A stretch of 64,000 nucleotides of DNA from Albifimbria verrucaria (GCA_020081605.1 JAHREC010000009.1:4340001-4404000), one strand, 5' to 3'; counted from the stretch's first letter, positions 22,880 through 34,878 are shown. Numbers and translations: made by a program. The notes: a model not told the origin generated them from the letters alone.

Positions 22880-25537
22880 ATGTCGAAGACGTTCATCGCC
22901 AATGTCAAGAGCGTCTTGAGCGGCGATACCTTGATCCTCAGCAGCCCCAACAACCCGGCTGCTGAGCGAACCTTCTCCCTCGCTTATGTTTCCGCCCCTC
23001 ACCTAAAACGTGAGGGCGACGAGCCTTTCGCCTTCCAGTCCCGCGAGTACCTGCGAAACCTTGCTGTTGGCAAGCCTATCCAGTGCACGATCCTCTACAC
23101 CATCCCCACCACCGGTCGTGAGTTCGGCTATGCCAAGCTTAAGGATGGCACCGAGCTCCCAGAGGACCTGGTCAAGGCCGGCTGGCTCAAAGTCCGTGAG
23201 GATGCCGGCCGCAAGGAGGAGTCCGAAGAGATTCTGGACAAGCTAGAGAAGCTTCGATCTGCTGAGTCTTCTGCCAAGGCCGACAGCAAGGGTCTGTGGG
23301 CTGGCAGTGGCGGCTTCATTGAGGTGCAGAATGACCTCGGTGGCCCTGAGTTCATGAAGGAGTGGAAGGGAAAGACCGTCGACGGTGTTGTTGAGAGGGT
23401 CCTCAGCGGTGACCGTCTCCTTGTGCGCCTTTTGCTTTCCGACAAGAAGCACGTCCAGCCCATGACCTTGCTCGCTGGTGTCCGCACGCCCTCGACCGAG
23501 AGGACCCTGCCATCCACCGGTGCTACTCAGCCCGCCGAGGAGTACGGCAACGAGGCTAGAGCCTTTGTCGAGTCAAGGCTTCTGCAGCGTGGAGTCAAGG
23601 TTGAGATTGTTGGCGCCAGCCCTCAGGGGCAGCTCGTCGCCAACATCATCCACCCCGAGGCAACATCGCCGAGTTCCTGCTCCAGGAGGGTCTTGCTAGA
23701 TGCAACGACTTCCACTCTACCATGCTTGGTGAGAAGATGGCCGCTTTGCGAGCTGCCGAGAAGCAGGCTCAAGGAAAGAAGCTCCGCCTCCACAGGCACC
23801 ACGTTGCCAAGGCCGACGGCGGCAACCAGGAGATGATTGTGTCCAAGGTCATCGGCGCTGACACCATCATTGTTCGCAACAAGGCTGGCACTAGCGAGAA
23901 GAGAATCAGCCTGAGCAGTATCCGCGGTCCCCGCACAGTAGAGGCCTCTGAGGCCCCATTCAGAGAGGAGGCAAAGGAGTTCCTGCGACAGAAGTTGATT
24001 GGAAAGCAGGTCAAGATCAGCATTGATGGATCAAAGCCTGCCAGCGAGGGCTTCGAGGCCAAGGATGTTGCCACTGTGACTGAGAAGGGCAAGAACATTG
24101 GACTGCAGCTCGTTGAGGCTGGTTACGCCTCTGTTATCCGCCACCGTAAGGATGATACCGACCGATCTCCTAACTACGATGAGCTCCTTGCCGCTCAGGA
24201 GAAGGCCAAGGAGGAGAAGAAGGGAATGTGGTCTGGCAAGCCTCAGAAGGCGACTCAGTACGTCGACCTGTCCGAGAACACACAGAAGGCCAAGATTATG
24301 CTGGCCACGCTGCAGCGACAGAAGAAGGTCCCTGCCATCGTTGACTTCTGTCAAGGCCGGCTCCAGATTTACGCTGCTGATTCCCGTGAGAACGTGAAGC
24401 TTACCCTGGTTCTTGGTGGCATCCGTGCCCCCGTGCACCAAGGGCTGATGGTGAGGGTGGTGAGCCCTTCGGAAAGGAGGCCATCGACCTGGCAAACAGG
24501 CGCTGCAACCAGAGGGACGTTGAAGTCGACATCCATGACATGGACAAGGTTGGCGGCTTCATCGGTGACCTGTACATCAACCGTGAGAACTTCGCCAAGG
24601 TCCTTGTTGAGGAGGGCCTGGCCTCTGTGCACGCCTACTCCGCGGAGAAGTCTGGCAACGCCGCTGAGCTGTTTGGCGCAGAGAAGCGTGCCAAGGAGGC
24701 AAGGAAGAACCTGTGGCGTGACTACGACCCTCGCAAGACGAGGAGGCCGAGGATAACGAGGCGGCTGCCGATGCTCCTGAGGAGTCTGAGGTGTCACTCG
24801 AGAAGAAGCCCACCGACTACCGTGATGTTATCATCACTAATATCGACTCGAACGGCAAGCTCAAGATCCAGGAGATCGGCAAGGGCACAGCCGCTCTGGA
24901 GACTTTGATGAACGAATTCAGGAAGTTCCACCTCGACTCTAAGAACAGCGCGCCCCTGAAGGACGCTCCCAAGACTGGCGAGTTTGTATCTGCCAAGTTC
25001 TCCGCTGACGGCCAGTGGTACCGAGCTCGCGTTCGTGCCAACGACCGCACGGCCAAGGTTGCTGAAGTCATGTTCGTGGACTACGGTAACAGCGAGAAGG
25101 TTCCTTGGTCTAAGCTGCGACCTCTGGAGCAGAGCCAATTTGGCGTACAGAGAGTCAAGGCGCAGGCCGTGGACGCGTCCCTGTCATTCGTCCAACTCCC
25201 CACCGGTGCCGACTACTTCGAGGAGGCCATCGGCTACATTGCGGAGCTGACCGAGGGCAAGAGGCTGGTGGGCAGCTTCGACTACGTGGACGCGAAGGAG
25301 AACGTCAGCTATATTACGCTCTACGACCCCAAGTCGAACAACGAGCTCCCTGGCCTGAACGATTCCATTAACAAGGAGATCGTGGCCAGCGGCTACGGTA
25401 TGGTGCCCAAGAAGCTGAAGGCATGGGAGCGCAGCAAGGCGTTTGAGTCTTACCTGAAGCACCTGCGGGAGGTTGAAAGCAAGGCCAAGCAGGAGCGACA
25501 GGGCATGTGGGAGTACGGCGATATCACCGAGGACTAA
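22880..25537 (+). CDS. SND1: Tudor staphylococcal nuclease (Tudor-SN/SND1)
   Basis: Multi-domain RNA-binding nuclease-like protein of the cytoplasm, linked in other eukaryotes to RNA decay, stress granules and transcription. No introns in the coding part; about 886 residues, normal for the fungal family. Repeated SN-like (OB-fold) domains begin with ANVKSVLSGDTLIL, VVERVLSGDRLLVRLL and IVSKVIGADTIIVRNK. The Tudor domain is at about 24990-25130 (WYRARVRANDRTAKVAEVMF, VDYGNSEKVPW), followed by a final SN-like half-domain. Three frame breaks each need one added base: GG at 23659-23660 (before NIAEFLLQEGLARCN), C5 at 24428-24432 (before ADGEGGEPFGKEA) and G at 24737 (before DEEAEDNEAAD). The start is the ATG giving MSKTFIANVK. 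Confidence 0.95.
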
Positions 25538-26542
25538 GAAAAGCAAAGCAGAGCAAAGTAAAGCAAGGTCATGTTTAGGGCGGTCTAGTCTGGAAAAGCT
25601 GTAGCATAAAAGCGTAAGGGGAGGAAGCGTATCTGGATGGTAATTTACAAGCCATCATTATGCTAGCATATCTCAAGAATGTAAGACGAGACTTTTGAGC
25701 AAGATGAAGTGATTGCCCGGGAGGATTGTCAGGTGCACTAGCGAGGCTCGGTGTGCCTCGAGACGACGAAGGTCACGATAAGCTAAGGAGGCGTGTTTTT
25801 ACTCGTACGGGTATAGGGACAGGGTGGATCGTCTCGAGGGCCGGTCCCTCAGGGTTCATAGGCTAATGTGCGATTTCTAGGCCCAAGGCGTGATATCGGG
25901 TCTGGGCTGTGAGACGGAAATAGCCACGTGCCAGGGTGAGAGGTATTTACGAAGGCGAAGTGAGCTTCCCAATGAGTTGAAATGGTGAGGGTGGGATGGA
26001 TGGATTGGTGCAGAAGGTTTCCTGCATGGCGGAGGTGGAGGTGGATGTGGCTCGGCAATAAGGCGAGACGACATATGATGTGACAGGAGAACCAGGAAGC
26101 TGCTTCTCCGGAGAGTCGCCGGTGGGTGAGATGTACGTAAAGTGACCGAGCGCAGAGGCATTTCCCAACGATTGCAAGGCGAGGCGGCGCAGTGAAACGG
26201 CGCGCGGTACTGTGCTAGTGAGGTTTCCTGGTGCCTGAATCATTGGACCCACGGAGAAAGGCTGAATAGCCGGGTCAAAGGTGGAGAGTTGGTGGGTGTG
26301 ATGATGGAAGGCGTGTATGGAAGCAGGGAGAATGACGAAGATTGGGGGTGAGTAAGAGGAGGATAGATGGGGAATTGAGAAAAGATTTTTTTATGTTCAG
26401 GCAAATAAAAATAGAGAAAATGATGTTGACGATGAAATTGATACTGTGCCGGAGTTGAGTTGAATGAACGAATCAGTTGGGGAGAAATGATGTAGAGATA
26501 CTGTCATTTGGCGTCAGTTAGTAGATTAGTACTGTAGGGGAT

Positions 26543-26566
26543 AGTGAGCTCAGTGAGCTCAGTGAG
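26543..26566. repeat. AGTGAGCTC tandem, about 2.7 copies
   Basis: Two full 9-bp units plus AGTGAG. GAGCTC is itself palindromic, so the array can form short hairpins. Confidence 0.8.
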
Positions 26567-27017
26567 AGATACAGAGCCGAAGTGTGACTGATGGGAGGCG
26601 ATGGCGGAGGTACAACCGCAAGTACTATGTATCACTCGGTCAGTCAACGTTTTCGCTCAGCGGCGAGGCAAAGTACCAGGTCGACGGATTTCCGTAGCGA
26701 CGGAGCCCACGGAGACGCTGGGCATAAGGTGGACGGATACCTTCCCGCAGGCGAGACCCCACCCATGACTTAATGGGCGCCCCGCTCCGATACCTGGGCT
26801 GCTGGACAGCTGCTACATGCATGCCACTTACAAGGTACTTGGCTGGGTACGCAGCTGCAACCGGCCGGCCTGAGTAGACGGGCTCGACATGTGCTGCACG
26901 CGTGGGTACTGCACCGCGAGCGCAACAGGTACTCTACGGTACCTTAATCCGTACACTCAGACGAGATGGGGCAAAGGCTGCTGCAAATGGATCATGGGGC
27001 AATCAATGGCAATCAGC

Positions 27018-27044
27018 GGCATGGCATGGCATGGCATGGCATGG
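27018..27044. repeat. (GGCAT)5 microsatellite
   Basis: Five perfect GGCAT units followed by GG, about 220 bp upstream of the transaldolase start codon. Confidence 0.9.
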
Positions 27045-27263
27045 GGAGCCAGCGCGCGGCATGCCTGGATCTGTACGTAGCGTAGCGCCGGTCGCCGGAC
27101 AAATAACCACCGCTCCTCGCCCCGACACTCTTTCTCCCTCTTCTTCCTTCCCTCGTCATAACCTTTTTACCTTTATACCCATCTCACTCCCACTCGCCTC
27201 TCCAACTGGTTTGGATCTTTACACCTCTTCATCGCAACCAAAGCAAACACACTCTCGCCCATC

Positions 27264-28742
27264 ATGCCTTCCTCTCTCGAGCAGCTCAAGGCCACCGGCA
27301 CGGTATGTACTCTTTAACCCCACCATTGCCCCTCCTTCGCGGCGAGGGGTCGTGTTTGCTTCGCTCGGCGCTCAAGATGCGAGAGCCTGGCGAAGTTGCC
27401 ACGACCGCCTTTTCGCCCCAACATTTGATCAAATGGTCGGGCCTCGTGGCCGGCCTCGAATTGAACCTAAGCTGACTGTTTTGCGTCTTCCTGTTCACAG
27501 GTCGTCGTCTCTGACTCTGGTAATTCCCGCACCTCCCGCTTCACATCTACATGGTAACTAACAGCGCAACAGGTGACTTTGCTTGTGAGTAGCCCTCTCT
27601 TGGCTCAATCCTGAACCACTGCGATCGCGACACGCACAATGCCTGCGTGGGAATCAAGACCGCAGTATCCTCGTCTCTCGGCGAACACTGCTGACATGTC
27701 TCAAATACAGCCATCGCCAAGTACACCCTCAGGATGCTACCACCAACCCCTCCCTCATCCTGGCTGCTTCCAAGAAGGCCGAGTACGCCAAGCTGATCGA
27801 TGCTGCCATTGCCTACGGCAAGGAGCAGGGCGGCGACGTCGACTCCCAGGTTGACCATGCCCTTGACCGTCTCCTGGTCGAGTTCGGCAAGGAGATCCTC
27901 AAGATCATCCCCGGCAAGGTCTCCACTGAGGTCGACGCCCGTTTCTCCTTCGACACCAAGGCCTCCGTCGAGAAGGCTCTGCACATCATTGACGTGAGTT
28001 AACATTTACCATACGTTTGACTATTGCCATGCTGACCACCTTTCCTTCATTAGCTCTACAAGCAGCAGGGCATCGAGAAGGACCGTGTCCTGATCAAGAT
28101 CGCCTCCACCTGGGAGGGTATCAAGGCCGCCGAGATCCTGCAGCGTGACCACGGCATCAACTGCAACCTGACCCTCATGTTCTCCCTCGTCCAGGCTATT
28201 GCTGCCGCTGAGGCCGACGCTTACCTCATCTCCCCTTCGTTGGCCGTATCCTCGACTGGTTCAAGGCCTCCACCAAGAAGGAGTACTCCAAGGAGGAGGA
28301 CCCCGGTGTCGCCTCCGTCAAGAGCATCTTCAACTACTACAAGAAGTTCGGCTACAAGACCATCGTCATGGGTGCCTCTTTCCGCAACACCGGCGAGATC
28401 ACCGAGCTTGCTGGCTGCGACTACCTGACCATCTCGGTAAGTTCGGCGAACCCACGCTCCCCTCTCCACTCATGTCACCACAATGTACTAACGATATTCC
28501 CATAGCCCAACCTGCTTGAGGAGCTCCTGAACTCCAACGAGGCCGTCCCCAAGAAGCTCGACGCTTCCGCCGCCTCTTCCCTCGACCTCGAGCGCAAGAC
28601 CTACATCAAGGACGAGGCTCTCTTCCGCTTCGACTTCAACGAGGACCAGATGGCCACCGAGAAGCTCCGTGAGGGTATCAGCAAGTTCGCTGCCGATGCC
28701 GTCACCCTCAAGGACATCCTCAAGCAGAAGCTGTCGTCTTAA
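27264..28742 (+). CDS. TAL1: transaldolase
   Basis: Cytosolic enzyme of the non-oxidative pentose phosphate pathway that moves a dihydroxyacetone unit between sugar phosphates. Exons: 27264-27302 ([13 protein letters not shown]), 27501-27519, 27573-27584, 27711-27993, 28054-28436 and 28506-28742. Exons 2 and 3 are only 19 and 12 nt. The Schiff-base lysine lies in [17 protein letters not shown], and [14 protein letters not shown] and AGCDYLTIS are also typical. The product ends [11 protein letters not shown]. Two frame breaks need one C each: C3 at 27726-27728 (before [13 protein letters not shown]) and C4 at 28232-28235 ([13 protein letters not shown]). About 324 residues after repair, the normal length. 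Confidence 0.97.
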
Positions 28743-29000
28743 ACGCAACGTTAGAATGAAAAATGATGTTATTGAGCCGGTCCGTTCACTCACTTAAGGA
28801 GGATAATTGGACATGAATTTCCTGAAAAAGGAGGCAATAAATTTGTCAAGAAACATAATGTGCCTGCCCCTTTCCCTCGTCACCTTTTAGCCTTAAAATT
28901 AGGAGATATGATTCCGAATGTTGATAGAAATCAATGAAATGCGAAACGACGATTTGATGGAAGTCTTGATTATCGAAATAGTGAAGCTAAGGATATAACA
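28743..29000. other. 3' flank of transaldolase
   Basis: AT-rich spacer between the transaldolase stop and the tRNA-Glu gene. Nothing further recognised. Confidence 0.5.
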
Positions 29001-29072
29001 TCCGATATGGTGTAGTGGCTAACATCGCTCGCTCTCACCGAGCAGCCCTGGGTTCGATTCCCAGTATCGGAG
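29001..29072 (+). tRNA. tRNA-Glu (anticodon CTC), no intron
   Basis: 72 nt forming a complete cloverleaf. The 7-bp acceptor stem is TCCGATA with TATCGGA plus discriminator G. The anticodon arm GCTCG-CTCTCAC-CGAGC has anticodon CTC. The T arm contains GGTTCGATTCC. Reads GAG codons. Lies between transaldolase and the phosphoesterase. Confidence 0.95.
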
Positions 29073-29266
29073 ACGTTACAAACCTTTCTTTTTGCCCGTT
29101 GTATCATTTGTGCTGAACGGGCATTTGAACAATGTGCTCTCACGAGTCAGAATGAGTTGAGGAGACGCTGACGTTAAAATACCAGCCTTTGGTTTGGTAT
29201 GTCTGTTTATTGGGTATCTAATAGCTTGCCTTTCTTGCGCCGTATCGTACATATGTTCCTTTACCA

Positions 29267-30366
29267 TTACTCCTTGTCTTCTACCTTGGTCTTACAACGT
29301 ACTTGGATAGTTCTGTGTTTGAATGAATCTTTTGTGGCTTCGACCACCAGACCGGACAGAGCACCGCCTCCAACGCAGTTGGAGTCTAGTCCAATCGTGT
29401 ATCGAGCCTCCTTGTAACCCCTCTTCGCGTCGTGGCCGTAGATGACCGTCCGCCTTTGAATTTTGAGTAAGCGTTTCTGGTGAGTGTTCCATGCCTTTGT
29501 CCACTTCATGCCTTCTCGGCCTTCGACGGGGACCGCGGCGGAGTAGTCGATGTGAGGGGCATCGGCGTCCCTCCACTCGTCGTCGTTGATGTCTGGTTCG
29601 TTGTCTTCACTATGACTACCCTCCATAGGGATTCTTCTTCGTAAGCCGCGTCACGGGTGTGTTTTTTGGGCGGCATGATGAGGGTGCGCATGTTCATGAC
29701 GGCCCAGGGTTTCTGATGCTGCAGCTGAACGCCGGGAACGAGGCCGCCGTGGACAGCGTAGATGGGCAAAGGATCGACAGTGAGGATGATGGGGAGCTTG
29801 GATAGCCACTGAAGCTGCTCCTCGGTGAGGCTGCGGGCGGTGTCGAGGTGCTTCCGGGGTTCCTTCTTATGGAACCAAGAGCTGCCGGCCGTGTCTTCCA
29901 CCCACGCGTTGAGGACGTGCTCCTCGTGGTTACCCCGGACGGCACTGGCGCCGAGCTCCATGAGTCGGGCGATGACGGCAGAAGAGTTGGTACCCTTGTT
30001 GATCATGTCGCCACAGGCGACGAGGTGGTCGGTTGCGGTGTCGAAGCCAACCTTGTGGAGAAGCTCGTCCAGCTCGTTAATCATGCCATGGATGTCACCG
30101 ACAAAGACCAGGCGTCGCTTGTTGGTCTTGGTGGGCACAAGCTCCAGCGGGACGGGAGCGACGAGGCGGGGCTTGACGAGGGACGGCGGATGCTTGATCT
30201 TGGCGGCAGCAGCATAGTCCAGCGGTAGCGACGACATGGCTGAAGATGAGGACGAGGACGTTTCTGGGCTGCGAAGGTAGAGGATGCTGTAGAGGTAGAT
30301 GTTGGCGATGACGAGTGACGTCAAGGCGAAAACGAAGACGGGCCCATAGTTTCGAGAGGGATGCAT
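29267..30366 (-). CDS. membrane-anchored PPP-family metallophosphoesterase (Ppn2-like)
   Basis: Calcineurin-fold phosphoesterase with all metal-binding motifs: FVGDIHGM, VACGDMINKG, RGNHEEHV, YAVHGGLVPG and VIYGHDAKRG. Residues 10-32 (VFVFALTSLVIANIYLYSIL) form one N-terminal membrane segment, so the enzyme is a type II membrane protein facing an organelle lumen. Yeast Ppn2, a vacuolar endopolyphosphatase, has this layout, so polyphosphate cleavage is plausible; diadenosine polyphosphate hydrolysis is an alternative. The start is MHPSRNYGP at 30366; an earlier in-frame ATG would add hydrophobic residues that look non-coding. The frame breaks at 29619-29621 (C3 on the plus strand, one base missing), joining EEESLWR to GSHSEDNEPDIND. 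About 365 residues. Confidence 0.85.
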
Positions 30367-31580
30367 GATATTACACCATTGGTAGGGGAAGACGTGGAGG
30401 GTAAGGTAGAGGAGGGAAAAAGGGAGAGGGAAAAAAAAACACAAAGAGCGAAAGGATTAAAGAAGAGGCTGCAAGACGCGCGTAAGAGGAGATATGCAGT
30501 TGTTTTCCTATGCTATAAAGGTAGGGACAAAAGGGTGTTGTTACTTGAGGAAAGCCAAGAAAATTGGGCCGCGTTCCTTGAATGTTGGTGGTTCCTGAAG
30601 GAAGGGGAAAATGACGGTGTCCCCAGGTAAGAGGCACTGCTTGGTATTTTAAAGACTTGGCGGTTCCACGACGCTGCTTTGCTTTCCCGGTAGATGGCAC
30701 GCTACTATTACTATGTATGTACAAGAGCGATCGATCGGCTACCAGAGCAAGTTTATTTTGTTGACTGCACGCTTTATCTGGCTTAAAAAAAAGTTAGCAC
30801 TGGAGACGAATTGATCCTTAGAACAGAAGGGATATCCGCGGTCAGGGGCCTTTTCTGGGAAATACCGGAGAACTCTCCATGAGGATCAACGAGGGTACGC
30901 AAGCTGGAGTTTCATGATTCTGCGACTGAGGCAAACTTGGACCGGAGCTGTAGTGATTAGGATACCTGAAACTGCGGTTGAGGCGCATTGCTGCGATGGG
31001 CGGTTACGGAAGCGTGGAAGGGCTACGGATGTTTCTTTGGTTTAGCTTCGTGGACGGCGCTGCAGCTTACGGGCGAAGCGTAATATATTACTGCATGTAG
31101 AGTTTCGTGTTCCGCATGAGTCGAGTGGTTAAACCCGGAACTTGGTCTTATTAGATGCTTCAGCTGTTGGAAAGGGATGTTCCAACGGTTGAAAACGCGA
31201 TTTACTATTGGTCTGGGAGGGAAAAAGTTCAATTCAATACGACTTGGGCAAGGGGCGCTTCACAGCCTTTCCCCAAAGAATGACGTGCCTTGGTGTCATG
31301 GTACCTGGCATGGAGAAAAGAAAAGAAACCCACTGCACTTTTGAGGGTGCATCCATGCAACCTTATAACCCCCTGCCTGTCGATCAGTAAGTTAAATACC
31401 CATCTGCCGGTTGTCGTTGACAAGTAAAGGGGACATAACTTGTCTGTATCTTAGCTTCACGTAGGATATAAATATCCTCTAAATTCACGGAGTAGTCAAA
31501 TTTGAGCATTTGTCTTGTATGATTCAATGAGTGGACTCGTTAATGCCAACAATAATTCTGCTATTGTTGGCTATTTCTGA
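30367..31580. other. intergenic
   Basis: 1.2 kb upstream of the phosphoesterase and downstream of the topoisomerase fragment (both minus). Short frames here look non-coding. Nothing recognised. Confidence 0.45.
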
Positions 31581-32821
31581 CTACCAGATGAACTTGCCTG
31601 ACTGGTCGATTTCATCCTCCAACTCATCGTAGTCCAACCCATCAAATCGTCCCTCGTCCTGTAAGCCCATGTTGCCTTTGACCTCGGTTGTGGAGTCGGG
31701 CTTTTACTATCGCAAGAGACCAGTTCAAACGGGCTGTCGGCTCTTTTGCTGAGATGCTTGCTGTTCGCTCCATCAACGTCCAGATCACTGTCTGAGACCT
31801 TGTCCCACCCTTCTTCATCGGCTTCGGATTTTGCACTTTGGGTGAATGCATTTAGAAACTCGTGATCAGCTATCGCCTTTGGGGTCTCAGGCTTCAAGCT
31901 CGAATCTTCCGGCCTCTTCACCGAAGGCACAACATCTTTGCCTCTATGTTTCCTTTGTGCCCTTCCCGCTTTGCGCTTCTTGATTTCGCGATGCTCAGTT
32001 TCAGGGTGCTGGTCAGATCTTTTGTAGGCCGTCTTACTTGAGCATTCCACTCAGTAATGATTTCGTCAAGAAATCGGTCCCACAACTCATTTTCGTCGAG
32101 AGCTTTGAGCGCATCATACTCTTCCTTTTCCAACTTGATGCGTGCATTCAGCTCATCAAGATGTTCTTGGGTGAGACACCAGAATGGAATCTAGAGTTGT
32201 TAGCCTTAATAAAATTGATGACCTACCAGGATATCACTTACTGAAAGAAGATAGTCGTAGCTAACGACGCCATCGCCAGGGCAATCCTCATCTTTATTTC
32301 CACCCTTACGAATTTGTACCTCAGCCAAAGACAGCCATCTTTCTTCACCATTTGCTTCCACGAAAGGTTCATAATTTTTCTCGTGGAGCTGACCAAGGAG
32401 CAGTTGCTTCTCAGTTGCTGCAACGAGCTTCCCATCGAGGAATTCTTGCACGAACCGAGCCTGGTTGCAAAGTCTCCTGTAGTCGGCATGATGTATTTCA
32501 AGCCAGTGTGTCTGTACCCTGATCAGCAGCTGAGCAACGTAAAGTAACCAAGTAATACAAAAGCCTCATACCTTTCGTCTTGCATCCATATTGAGGCGTG
32601 TACTCTGGATCTCCTCAACGGTTCACACTTAGAGATCTGGCGACGAGTAGCAAATACAACCAGGTTAAATGTTCCCACTCGGTTTTTAACCCAAACAACC
32701 TCAGAAGACTCTCTTCCGTCGTATCTATGACATGTTGGCGTAAGACACTCGATGGCTGTCTTGCTGCTGTCTTGTTAGTTTCTATCGCAACAACGTCCCC
32801 ATGCTCTTCAAAATTTTCCAT
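31581..32821 (-). pseudogene. truncated DNA topoisomerase II: tower/C-gate and C-terminal part only
   Basis: Spliced and frame-corrected, the product follows the last part of the topoisomerase II core. It reads EESLLRLFGLKNRVGTFNLV, then FATRRQISKCETVEEIQSTR, then HADYRRLCNQARFVQEFLDG, KLVAATEKQLLLGQL and IPFWCLTQEHLDEL. An acidic/basic tail ends DELEDEIDQSGKFIW. The conserved marker is the (N/S)QARF(V/I)xExxDGKLV block of the C-gate coiled coil. The ATPase, TOPRIM and winged-helix domain with the catalytic tyrosine are absent, and I find none of them upstream in the window. Introns follow MDARRK (near 32573), YDYLLS (near 32241) and TEWNAQ (near 32038). Frame breaks at T5 32683-32687, TT 32622-32623 and T4 31702-31705 (plus strand) each lack one base, the same error class as elsewhere. 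The truncation is therefore the real evidence for pseudogene status. Confidence 0.7.
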
Positions 32822-33460
32822 TGTAGTAAGAATCTGAAGAATGAGTGTAAGTTTCCAGAAAAAATTTAACCGATGGTTTTTATAGGTCTGTTACTTTTCT
32901 GAACTCTCAGGGTGTTTTGGTCCATGCGTACATGCCTGCCTGCCTGGAGTACATTCGGCATCAGCATCCTGTTGGCTTCTCTGTACACGAGTCACTCCTG
33001 TAGACGGTTATTCGCCATGACTACTAAGGTACCTAGTCACATACAGTTGTGCTCGACGGCCAGACTCATGGATTTTTGACAATACTTTATGTGTTGATCT
33101 TCTATACTAAGCAGAGCCACATGTCAAATTGCATGATGTGGAAAACAAAGACCATTTGAGTAATTCACGGTGGAAAATAAAGCAAGAAGATCAGGAGAAT
33201 GGAACAAAAGGATTGTGATGCTCGTGAATAGGTTCATTTGTAGTAGTACTGTACATGGGTTTATGTTACATTGCACGGCGCAAGAGACCTTTGTCCCGGC
33301 TTCTATCTCCAGTGGAGTAGTCCACGAACAACCTGCTGTGCAGAGACCTGGCAATTGAATGCTGAGCGACCAATCCAGTAGGACCATGGAGCTTTTGTGT
33401 CCTCATAAACAGGCGAGAGACCATGGGGTATCGAAGTCTCGATAGCCTCCAAGGTCAGCT
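32822..33460. other. intergenic
   Basis: The region just upstream of the topoisomerase fragment, where the missing N-terminal domains would be expected. I find no ATPase, TOPRIM or winged-helix motif in any frame. It also includes the PET191 3' flank. Confidence 0.5.
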
Positions 33461-33937
33461 TTACTTTTGCTGACCCTGACCCTGCTTCTGCGCCAACTGC
33501 TGCTGCTCCAGGCGGTATTTCTCGTTCTCGATATCCCTCCAATCTTCGGGAATTGGCTCGTTTCCGCTCGTCTCCTTGACGCCACCGGCGAATGCGGCAC
33601 GGCCGGCGTAGAGCTGGTAGCCCTTGCCGGTCTCGGAAGATTCCTCGAGCGAGCGGTAGCTGACGGGCATGTTACCGCGGAAGCGTTTGCGCATGTCGAC
33701 CATGCCGCGCTTGCACTCGCCGAATCCCTTCTTGAGTTGCTGGCATCGGGTGGGCAGTTCGTTGACGAGCGGTTCGCGGAGGCAGTCGGCGGGCTTGTTG
33801 CGCTGGACCATGACACACTCGGACTCTTGAAGGCATTGCGCCAGCGCGTCGCCTGGTGAACAGGGTCAGTGTATAGAACTAACGGAGACGTCGCGGGGAA
33901 GGATCGACTTACGCAGCTCCTTACATGAGCTCGGCAT
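33461..33937 (-). CDS. PET191: cytochrome c oxidase assembly factor PET191/COA5
   Basis: Mitochondrial intermembrane-space protein needed for assembly of respiratory complex IV. Two exons: 33937-33913 (MPSSCKEL plus one base) and 33852-33461. It carries twin CX9C motifs, CKELRDALAQC and CQQLKKGFGEC, and the family block KRGMVDMRKRFRGNMP. The C-terminal extension is Gln-rich (EQQQLAQKQGQGQQK), as in other filamentous fungi. The frame is intact, one of the few genes here without an apparent error. Confidence 0.93.
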
Positions 33938-34878
33938 CTTGTCGCTTGTGATGCTGGGCTCTTGGATATCGCCTGATCTGGGCTGGGCCAGTGATGAGAC
34001 CCTCGTAGAATTCCTGATAAATCATCTGCCTTGATATGATTGGCCGCGGGAGTTCAAGGGTGCAGAAGCAGCGAGGACCCACTGTGGCTTCGCTGCTGTG
34101 GCATGGAGGATTAGCTAAGTTAATTACTGTAATTCATTCAGCACAACGCTGAAGCTCAGCATGTGATTGCCAGAGTCGGTTCATGTGCAGCGCTAATCAC
34201 CTGCCATACGTATTCTAGAAGACCCCGAACCATGGTAAAACGTGATGGAATCAGTTACATGCGACATCAAGATTTAAACGAGGGTGCTGTCGGCGAAAGA
34301 AATGAAAAACCAATCTCATGGTTTCTACTTGCTGCTCTTCTACAGAGCACCACGAGAATCCCACGCTCGCCGTGTATTTTGACTCAAACTAATCTGTACC
34401 TGCAACCTGGTTGCCCAGCCTGAGACCTAACCCATTCCACAGACGGCGTGTCGATTGAAAACATGCTGCGAATGGCTAACCCATCTGATAAGGCCCATAG
34501 CCACTCTGAAACGGCTTTTGGGCCAGGGCATCCGTTGAACGCTGCTGTTGTTGTATCTGCAACAAGCACGAACCAACTAACCTGGCCCGCGACCGAGGTA
34601 CCTTGTACCAATGCCAACCTTTCGTGCAGCATGTGACATCACCTACCTGGTCCATTCTTGACCCTCCTCCAACATTGGGATAACCTTTCCTCTGTCTCGT
34701 GTAGCTCAACAGCTTTTTTCCCTTCTCAAGCTCCTCCTAACATGTCGTTGTCCTACATTCCTAGGTTGACCTACTAATCGCACCATAATGCCCGTCCCAT
34801 TTCTTGGACGGCTACATCTGTAGGTCACACGCGCGCCCCTACTTCGTTATCCGCGACCGATCGGACAAAACTGACAAG
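33938..34878. other. divergent promoter region, PET191 and lipase
   Basis: 0.94 kb between divergent starts. It contains a GAGGTACCTTGTACC motif near 34597, one of several AGGTACCT-like words in the window's intergenic DNA. No coding signal recognised. Confidence 0.45.

Larger units (their letters stand above)
25538..27263. other. intergenic, two simple repeats, tal1 promoter
   Basis: 1.7 kb between the Tudor-SN stop and the transaldolase start, with no recognised gene. It contains an AGTGAGCTC tandem near 26.55 kb and a GGCAT tandem near 27.03 kb. A CT-rich stretch at 27110-27260 immediately precedes the transaldolase start, as expected for a strong housekeeping promoter. Confidence 0.5.

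Noticed and set aside
26543..27044. Short tandem repeats suspected to be a CRISPR-like or transposon terminus
   Set aside because: Units of 9 and 5 bp without spacers or terminal inverted repeats; ordinary microsatellites in a eukaryote.
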